The position numbers and the translations under genes are program-made. Under the pieces are notes generated by a model that saw only the letters and a list, made by a program, of their open reading frames with translations, was not told the origin of the DNA and did no database searches. Of a DNA stretch of 24,450 nucleotides, positions 14,777 to 20,476 are shown piece after piece (position 1 is the first letter of the stretch; every line of letters begins with the position of its first letter). The stretch comes from a virus. Location of the stretch: positions 1 to 24,450 of the IMG/VR virus record IMGVR_UViG_3300032006_000079. One strand, 5' to 3'.

Positions 14777-15452
14777 CATAATAATCTTTAGTAAGGATCT
14801 TTGCAAGGCGTGCATTCATCAATGCCATATCTTCATCAAGATCTTTAGCAGCGAACGCATCTTTAATTGTTTGCCAATTATAACCTGTCTTCTCAAACAA
14901 CGCTACAGCACGTTTAATACCAATGCCAGGAACGCCGCTATAACCGTCGGTTGCGTCACCGGCAAGAGTCTGAATGTAATGCCAATTTCTACCATCAGTT
15001 TCGTTGATGAGTGTGTATTCTTTGAAGTCATAAAGTGGTCCTGGTATCTGTCTCATATCTTTATCTGGACTTACAATTACATTGCCAGGATATTTAGTAG
15101 CGTAGATGCCCATTGAATCATCAGCTTCTAGTTGAGGCATAATAATTACTTGGTAGTCATCGTGTAATGCTGATATGACTCTTTTGTAGCCACATGGCTT
15201 CTTTCTATTTCGATGCCCTTTATATTCGGGGAAAATTTTCTTCCTAAAATTATCAAAATGGGAGAAGAATAGTATGGCATCAGTAGCTTCACTGAATTCA
15301 TCTCTAATCTTCATTATTTCATGTAGTACTGCCTTATAGGCTTCACTGAATCTACTGGTAACAAGGACTACATCTTCAGCCCAGTCTATCTCATCTTCTG
15401 CTGCTGCACAGCATTTGTAGACGATGAAGTCTGCGTCAATTAGTAGTTTCAT
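14685..15452 (-). CDS. 5'-3' exonuclease (gp6-like)
   Basis: 255 residues with the FEN/T5-type nuclease layout. MKLLIDADFIVYK holds the first metal-binding Asp; FPEYKGHRNRKKP is the arch with basic residues; QLEADDSMGIYA holds the acidic cluster; VIVSPDKDMRQIPG is the D.D pair; and GDATDGYSGVPGIGIKRA is the helix-hairpin-helix DNA contact. In T7, gp6 removes RNA primers and degrades host DNA to feed nucleotide pools, which fits its place beside the RNR operon. The sequence is AT-rich (about 35% GC in one sampled line), unlike the GC-richer RNR genes next to it. The start overlaps the HNH gene by 17 bases. Confidence 0.9.
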   Translation of the reverse strand: MKLLIDADFIVYKCCAAAEDEIDWAEDVVLVTSRFSEAYKAVLHEIMKIRDEFSEATDAILFFSHFDNFRKKIFPEYKGHRNRKKPCGYKRVISALHDDYQVIIMPQLEADDSMGIYATKYPGNVIVSPDKDMRQIPGPLYDFKEYTLINETDGRNWHYIQTLAGDATDGYSGVPGIGIKRAVALFEKTGYNWQTIKDAFAAKDLDEDMALMNARLAKILTKDYYDDKRRVPILWTPKTDNRDDSGTRSGTKEVL

Positions 15453-16056
15453 TTTTTGTCATAATAGCTTTCAGTGCATTACTAATTTGTAGTAACTCTT
15501 CCCATGTAGCAGATCCTTTTATATTATTAGCTTTCCAAGAACAAACCAATAGATTATCTAGTGTATAACCTTTGCTAGAGTCTATTCTATCTAATGATTT
15601 AGCATCTGGAGCTCCTTGTCTGCCTTTCCTTCCATGTTTACCTGATTCAATATGCGTCCATCGGATAGGTATACCCATATATGGACATATATCTACATCT
15701 TTCGCTAATACATCTTCATAGGTTATAGTGAACTCTAAACCCTTTTCCGCAGCCCGTGTCGCAGCATCTCTCAACTGACTGAGACCAGGGTTCTCATTAA
15801 AATGTCTGCACTGCCTCTCAGCCATATGTTTTTTACAGTAGACTTGCATGCCTCCACCTGAACTTCCTCCGGGGCTGAAGTGATCATGAGGTAGCATTGC
15901 TTGGCAATCTGGGCACCACTTATGTGTTGGTGTATATTTATCAGTGTACTTCCGCCCATGTTCGTCCAGCTTTGGACTCTGCTGCAATGGGGATTCTGGT
16001 GTTGTAGAATTCTCCTGCTCTGGCGGCTGAGAATTCGAGGGTGAATTTAATGTCAT
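15436..16056 (-). CDS. HNH endonuclease with zinc-binding N-domain
   Basis: 206 residues. WCPDC (C48, C51) and C74 with the following His and Cys form a probable zinc ribbon. The core has CPYMGIP (C124), SLDRIDSSKGYTLDN (154-168) and CSWKANNIKG, which is the phage HNH (His-Me finger) pattern; the classical first His is not obvious. The gene sits between polymerase and exonuclease, a usual site for free-standing homing endonucleases. Residues 1-38, Ser/Pro/Gln-rich, are encoded over the polymerase C-terminus in another frame. No ATG lies between the polymerase stop and the zinc motif, so the overlap seems real. No ribosome binding site is evident. Confidence 0.82.
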   Translation of the reverse strand: MTLNSPSNSQPPEQENSTTPESPLQQSPKLDEHGRKYTDKYTPTHKWCPDCQAMLPHDHFSPGGSSGGGMQVYCKKHMAERQCRHFNENPGLSQLRDAATRAAEKGLEFTITYEDVLAKDVDICPYMGIPIRWTHIESGKHGRKGRQGAPDAKSLDRIDSSKGYTLDNLLVCSWKANNIKGSATWEELLQISNALKAIMTKNETTN

Positions 16057-17212
16057 TTACATACTTTGTTGTTGTTTGATATTGGAGTTCATCATGGATG
16101 AACGCTAGTTGAGTCGCCTCAAAATAAGGATGAGTGTGGATATAATCATTAGCGATGACCATCCATCTCTTAGCGATAACTCCGGCTGATGATTGAAGGC
16201 AGTAATTCAACGCTTTGTGTGATGAATCAACTTCAATTTTTCTTCCATCGATAGCCCGGATGAAACCCCGTTTTGACGCATCTTTGATAGCTTTAAGTAG
16301 TTTTGCAAGGCCTGGAATGGCGTCGATAAAAGCTCGACGAATCTCTTTACCTTTTGCTCTCGCCTGGTCCTCGGAAAGGCATTGTTCATATGATAGCCCA
16401 ATTTTGATGTCTCCTGCTCCATATAGGAACGCGTATGTTACAGTTTTTACAAGCCTTCTAGATATTCCTATCTTGTCGGCGTTGACTTGATGGATGTCTC
16501 CGGTGAGTAGAATATTACTGTAGCGGCCTCCATCGTAAGGATGTATATAATGGGCGAGCATACGAAGCTCGATACCACTAAGGTCTGCACCCACCATGAC
16601 TTTGTCAGGCGATGCAGTAAAGAGTTTCCTGAAGCGTTCATCTGATGGAACCTGGGATAAGTTTGGGTTTCTGTGTGCACATCTGTGCGTATTTGTTGCA
16701 ACGGAGCAGTGATGATGTATCTTAGACTTCGTAACAAGCTTGAGCCATGCGTTGTTCCCTTCGGAAAGCATCCCTAGCTTCTTGGTCAAGTCCAAGCATT
16801 TGAAGAACATCATCGATATCTCCGTCCCAATCTCCTTTAAAATCACTTCGTCTATCACGGGTTTTCCGGTGGAGGTCATTAATGACGGTTTCCAGCCATA
16901 GTGTGTTGTCAGAATCCATGCGATGTGATCTCTTGATGTAGGGTTTAATTCTTTGAGTCTCGTAAAGGTAGCCCCTCGTATGTAGCCTTGTGTTCGGTTA
17001 TCTCTTTTAGGAGTGAATTCCGTGCCTTGGATTTGAGGGTGCCTTTCTCGTAGTATTTTAACAGTTTCTTCATACTCTTTTTGGAGAGTCTGTGTAAGCT
17101 CCCATGCAGCTCTTTCATCAAATGTCCATCCATTTTCCTCCTGTGTTTGTAATATTTGTGCAACCTGATGTTCTAACGTGACCCAGTCAGGTATGGGTGG
17201 AAGTGGTCGCAT
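15941..17212 (-). CDS. Family A DNA polymerase, polymerase domain (separate frame)
   Basis: 423 residues covering thumb, palm and fingers of a T7 gp5-like enzyme. Motif A is VGADLSGIELR (D210). Motif B is SRRLVKTVTYAFLYGAG, with R252, K256 and Y260 matching T7 R518, K522 and Y526. Motif C is IHDE (D374). Tyr at the 762-equivalent position is the T7-like state. The stretch between the first thumb helix and NPTSRDH is only about 30 residues, so the 76-residue thioredoxin-binding insertion of T7 is missing. The 3'-5' exonuclease domain is in the preceding frame; this frame starts with its own ATG, 40 bases before that frame's stop, shifted by -1. No clear ribosome binding site or slippery heptamer is visible. 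Confidence 0.92.
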   Translation of the reverse strand: MRPLPPIPDWVTLEHQVAQILQTQEENGWTFDERAAWELTQTLQKEYEETVKILRERHPQIQGTEFTPKRDNRTQGYIRGATFTRLKELNPTSRDHIAWILTTHYGWKPSLMTSTGKPVIDEVILKEIGTEISMMFFKCLDLTKKLGMLSEGNNAWLKLVTKSKIHHHCSVATNTHRCAHRNPNLSQVPSDERFRKLFTASPDKVMVGADLSGIELRMLAHYIHPYDGGRYSNILLTGDIHQVNADKIGISRRLVKTVTYAFLYGAGDIKIGLSYEQCLSEDQARAKGKEIRRAFIDAIPGLAKLLKAIKDASKRGFIRAIDGRKIEVDSSHKALNYCLQSSAGVIAKRWMVIANDYIHTHPYFEATQLAFIHDELQYQTTTKYVNDIKFTLEFSAARAGEFYNTRIPIAAESKAGRTWAEVH

Positions 17213-17712
17213 AGTTTAGTTGTAACTTTTACGTCTTGGATACAATAGTCTTCCATCTCTTGACTCCATTCTTTCCAGTCAGTAGTCTTAGAGAATTCTC
17301 CTTTATACTCGCCAAGCCTGTATCCGTAGGCTTCGAGGGAGTGTCGTCCTTTCAAACGACTAGGCATGTCCTTAAACTTTGCTTTGTCTATATCTATAAT
17401 TCTGTTATGATAGAGGCGAGAAAGAATAAGAGTATCAATAACAGTCCCAGTGTAATTGAAGAAGGGATAAAGCTTCCGAATAACTGGGATATCAAAACCA
17501 ATGATATTATGCCCCACGATACTTTCAGCTTGTTCGAGGTACTGGACAGCCCGTACCACAGGCTCCGACATACCTTTACCAGGACATTCATCGTTATAAC
17601 TGGTCGTCTGGTCAGTCTCAGTATCATAGATTGCAATGCAGTGGATCTTGGTAACATCATCTAATAGTCCGTCCGTTTCTAAGTCAAATACGAGTGTCAA
17701 TTTCCTTTCCAA
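17173..17712 (-). CDS. Family A DNA polymerase, 3'-5' proofreading exonuclease domain (separate frame)
   Basis: 179 residues matching the first 190 of T7 gp5. The three exonuclease motifs are intact: D10 and E12 (FDLETDG), D74 (GHNIIGFD) and Y156/D160 (YCIQD). The sequence stops where T7 gp5 passes into the polymerase domain. There is no in-frame ATG: the only usual start after an upstream TGA is TTG at 17712-17710, overlapping the stop of a small gene. Either the polymerase is a true two-subunit enzyme, a frameshift joins the two frames, or one base is missing in the assembly. Both frames being clean and domain-exact favours a true split. Confidence 0.88.
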   Translation of the reverse strand: MERKLTLVFDLETDGLLDDVTKIHCIAIYDTETDQTTSYNDECPGKGMSEPVVRAVQYLEQAESIVGHNIIGFDIPVIRKLYPFFNYTGTVIDTLILSRLYHNRIIDIDKAKFKDMPSRLKGRHSLEAYGYRLGEYKGEFSKTTDWKEWSQEMEDYCIQDVKVTTKLCDHFHPYLTGSR

Positions 17713-17855
17713 ACATACGTCTTGTCTACGAATTGTGCTTTCTCAATCATCTCCTTTGTTGGTGGGTTTGGTTTGTTTAATTTATCTAAGTATGCATACC
17801 AAGGGTGTACATAATTAGAAGTCTGTAGCGGGGTTGAATTCTTCCTCAACTTCAT
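17697..17855 (-). CDS. Small gene hidden between helicase and polymerase, 52 residues
   Basis: The frame starts at ATG 17855, inside the helicase 3' end (41 bases overlap), and ends 16 bases inside the polymerase exonuclease gene. Between them lies sequence with no other gene. The protein part outside the overlaps (NYVHPWYAYLDKLNKPNP, then TKEMIEKAQFVDKTYVWKGN) looks like a compact folded domain, rich in aromatic and charged residues. It is not recognised. Its place inside the replisome operon suggests a helicase or polymerase partner, which is inference. Confidence 0.55.
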   Translation of the reverse strand: MKLRKNSTPLQTSNYVHPWYAYLDKLNKPNPPTKEMIEKAQFVDKTYVWKGN

Positions 17856-19401
17856 GTTCAGTGAATCTGCAAGTGTTTAAGTCGTAAGTCAGTTCGCATG
17901 CTCTACCAGTTTCGCCGCTATAGCGATTCTTAAGGATTCGCACTGTAGTTGTATTGTCCTTAGCTGTGCGCTGTTGGTCACGTTCGAGTGCAATAACTGA
18001 GTCAGAGAGTTGTGCAATTGCTGCGCTTCCCCGTAGTTGCCCAAGAGTGACGCGGGCACCTTCCTCATGATTTCTGTCATTCTGTGTTCTTCGTAAGTGT
18101 GATACTAGAAACATAGCTATACCAGTACGTTCTACAAGAGAGCGTAACTTAGTCATAGTTGTATCAATCATCCTTCGTTCATCACCATCTAAACCAGACA
18201 TAAGTATGGAGAGGTGATCAAGGAATATGATCTTAGTTTCTAGGCCAGTAGCAAGGTACTCAATTCGATTATAGATAATATCAGGATCAAAGCTGCCGAA
18301 ACCATCAAATAGGTATAAATTCCATCTATCAATTGTTTCTTTGTAGGCAGATTCGAGTTCTGTTCGGTCATGTTCTCCTAAGTGTAATGATTTACCAAGG
18401 GCGGATGACATTAATCCGAGGGCTGTACGTCTATTACTTTCCTCAAGCGCCACGTAACCGACCCGTTCCCCGGCCTGGAGAAGGTGAGTACAAAGTTCTC
18501 TACAGAAGCTTGATTTTCCCGTTCCAGTACCTGCAGTAATCGAAATAAGCTCGCCAAGTCTGATCCCGTGCAGACGTAACTGTAATCCTGTGTAAGGGTA
18601 CTCATAATCGCATGGTTTATTTGGTGTTGTTATTGCATCCAGCAGGGTCTTCGCATCGACAATACCATCTGGACGAAAGGGTTTAGCGTTCCATATGGCT
18701 TCCCGAATGAGTTCAGGTTTGCCAGCCTGTAACGCATCTGAAGGGTCCTTGAAGTTGTCCAGATGAGCGATCGAGACCTTGCCAGGTGGAAGGACGCTTG
18801 CCGCTGCCTTCGCAGCTTCACGGCCTGCCTCATCGCCGTCGAAGAAGAGGACAATCTCCTCGTAGCCTTGTAATAAGGGGATCTGGTGCTGAATATCCTT
18901 TTTTGCCCCTGCAGCACCGTGCGGTAAAGAGACCATGGGCCAGTTAGGCATCGCCTCATAACATGATGCTGCATCTAGCTCGCCTTCAGTAACAACAATC
19001 CGACGGCCACTATTAGGGAAAAGATGCTGGCCAAATAGAGTTTTAGTGGAAATTCCTTCATAGGTGAATACTTTCTTTTTTGATTTTACTTTCGCTCCCT
19101 GAAGTACTCCATCATCTGTGAAATAATGGAAGCGTAGGAGTTCTCCGTCTTTGTAGATTTTGTAGAACTCACAGGTTTTTTCGGAAATACCCCGTCGCTT
19201 AAGAGGGGTTGCATATCCTTGTAGGTAGACATCAGTTTTCATTTGATGAGTGTGGTTTTCTTTATCACCTCCGACATAATGGTGACATGCAAAGCAGTAT
19301 GTATGGCCATCTGTATATACTGAATTAGCATCAGATGACCCACATTCTGGACATGGCTCATGTCTTATGAATTCAGATGAGCCATTCGAGTGGAATGTCA
19401 T
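17815..19401 (-). CDS. Primase-helicase (gp4-like)
   Basis: 528 residues from the ATG at 19401. This start puts the first zinc Cys at residue 17, exactly as in T7 gp4A; an ATG at 19446 would add 15 residues. The zinc motif is C17, C20, C36, C39 (CPECG...CFAC). The TOPRIM part has VVTEGELDAAS and LFFDGDEAGREA. The helicase part has Walker A (GTGTGKSS), Walker B (IIFLDHLS) and LRGSAAIAQLSD. The C-terminus ends in ATDF, like the acidic-aromatic tail with which T7 gp4 touches the polymerase. The protein unwinds DNA 5'-3' as a ring and lays primers. Parts of the gene are much richer in G+C than its neighbours. Confidence 0.95.
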   Translation of the reverse strand: MTFHSNGSSEFIRHEPCPECGSSDANSVYTDGHTYCFACHHYVGGDKENHTHQMKTDVYLQGYATPLKRRGISEKTCEFYKIYKDGELLRFHYFTDDGVLQGAKVKSKKKVFTYEGISTKTLFGQHLFPNSGRRIVVTEGELDAASCYEAMPNWPMVSLPHGAAGAKKDIQHQIPLLQGYEEIVLFFDGDEAGREAAKAAASVLPPGKVSIAHLDNFKDPSDALQAGKPELIREAIWNAKPFRPDGIVDAKTLLDAITTPNKPCDYEYPYTGLQLRLHGIRLGELISITAGTGTGKSSFCRELCTHLLQAGERVGYVALEESNRRTALGLMSSALGKSLHLGEHDRTELESAYKETIDRWNLYLFDGFGSFDPDIIYNRIEYLATGLETKIIFLDHLSILMSGLDGDERRMIDTTMTKLRSLVERTGIAMFLVSHLRRTQNDRNHEEGARVTLGQLRGSAAIAQLSDSVIALERDQQRTAKDNTTTVRILKNRYSGETGRACELTYDLNTCRFTEHEVEEEFNPATDF

Positions 19402-19753
19402 GGAAATGTGTCCATGGAATCTTGTGTTTATCGCACCATTGTGCATATGTAGTTTTAGATTTCTTACTTATCCTGTTATATGGTGCTTGGAAGACCATAC
19501 GTAAGTCAAGATCAGGATTCTGTTTCTTGATTGTCTTGATCTTACGTCTGTCTTTAGCATCCCAGTACCCCTTACATTCTAATAAGACGTGCTTATTAGG
19601 TAGTATAAAGTCTGGGGTGTAATGGTGTTGGATCTGGTAAGCAATCTTAGTAGTTTCGTATTCATAATCAATACCTAAACTAGATAGTAGATCAGCTACT
19701 TGTTTCTCCAAGCCTGATCTGAACTTAGAAGTCTTCGTCGCAGGCTTTCTCAA
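19373..19753 (-). CDS. Endonuclease I, Holliday-junction resolvase (gp3-like)
   Basis: 126-127 residues (T7 gp3: 149). The catalytic set is present: E17 (RSGLE), D49 (YTPDF), E60 and K62 (LECKG), numbered from the first of two adjacent TTG codons (19756). No in-frame ATG exists. A GGAGG lies six bases before the second TTG (19753), so I chose that one. In T7 the enzyme resolves branched DNA before packaging and degrades host DNA. It overlaps the small 62-residue gene upstream by about 30 bases and the primase-helicase downstream by 29. Confidence 0.9.
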   Translation of the reverse strand: MRKPATKTSKFRSGLEKQVADLLSSLGIDYEYETTKIAYQIQHHYTPDFILPNKHVLLECKGYWDAKDRRKIKTIKKQNPDLDLRMVFQAPYNRISKKSKTTYAQWCDKHKIPWTHFHDIPLEWLI

Positions 19754-19913
19754 CAACTTCCTCCACTATTTCACTGAAGGCACGTCTGAACTCATACTTG
19801 AGATCTGACTTATCTGCTTTCATTCGAGTAACAGTAATAGGAGGTAGTTGGATAGTAGCTGTAGCTTCCCACAAACCTAACTCCTTGTTTCTAGAGCATG
19901 TAACTTCAACCAT
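19725..19913 (-). CDS. 62-residue protein with acidic DEDF tail
   Basis: Starts at an ATG that overlaps the single-strand binding protein's stop (TAATG), so it should be co-translated with it. A short beta-like N-terminal half (MVEVTCSRNKELGLWEATAT) is followed by a helical, charged half (LKYEFRRAFSEIVEEVVE) and the end ACDEDF. The adjacent SSB ends in DDGDDF and the primase-helicase in ATDF. In T7 such tails dock on basic patches of the polymerase. A replisome-binding role is therefore an inference from the tail and the neighbours. The family is not recognised. Confidence 0.65.
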   Translation of the reverse strand: MVEVTCSRNKELGLWEATATIQLPPITVTRMKADKSDLKYEFRRAFSEIVEEVVEKACDEDF

Positions 19914-20476
19914 TAGAAATCATCTCCGTCATCATTAGTGTCAACAGGATCACCTGCTTTATAACCTTGAGTAGTACCGAATAGGTCAGCTACTTCAGTT
20001 TCATTTAGGTCAGCTCCACTAACACCAGCAGCGCTAGCTGTGGAGACAACCTGTACTCCTACTAATTTCAGTGATGTACCATAGGTAGTAGCATCCTTGA
20101 GAATGTAGGGTTTTTGGTAGAAGGCTAGCTTAACCTGACTACCTGAATAAAGAGGGATATCTAGATCAGTAATAGGTGTGCCTTCTGTATCGACAATAGG
20201 AGGTTTAGCTTCTGCTTTCCAGGAGAACTTAACCTTATACTTGCCTTCAGCTACTTCTTCCCAAGGCTCAGGCTTTAGCACTGAACGCTTAGGGTTCTTG
20301 AGTTTACCTTCAGCCCACTTAAGAGCTTCTACACGGTCCTCTTCAAGTGCATCACGCATATCACTATCTACAACAGCAGATAGAGAGTAGTTGTGAAACT
20401 TCTCAGAGGGTTTCATAATACATTGGAAGCCTTCTAGCGCGACAGGCTCATCAGTCTTGTGGATAGTACGGTTCAT
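19913..20476 (-). CDS. Single-strand DNA binding protein (gp2.5-like)
   Basis: 187 residues (T7 gp2.5: 232). A central OB-fold-like beta region contains YKVKFSWKAEAKPPIVD and VKLAFYQKPYIL. The C-terminus is acidic with a terminal aromatic residue (DTNDDGDDF), the signature by which gp2.5 contacts polymerase and helicase. The place between RNA polymerase and endonuclease I matches the T7 order. It starts in a TAATG overlap with the RNA polymerase stop and ends in another with the 62-residue gene. Its job is to coat single strands, promote annealing and coordinate replication. Confidence 0.85.
   Translation of the reverse strand: MNRTIHKTDEPVALEGFQCIMKPSEKFHNYSLSAVVDSDMRDALEEDRVEALKWAEGKLKNPKRSVLKPEPWEEVAEGKYKVKFSWKAEAKPPIVDTEGTPITDLDIPLYSGSQVKLAFYQKPYILKDATTYGTSLKLVGVQVVSTASAAGVSGADLNETEVADLFGTTQGYKAGDPVDTNDDGDDF

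Noticed and set aside
16722-16919. Same-strand 65-codon frame inside the polymerase with protein-like composition
   Set aside because: The polymerase frame over it is clearly functional, there is no ribosome binding site or gene junction, and nothing else supports translation.
18630-18974. 114-codon same-strand frame inside the primase-helicase
   Set aside because: Overlaps the conserved TOPRIM region; explained by the high GC content, which makes stops rare in the other frames.
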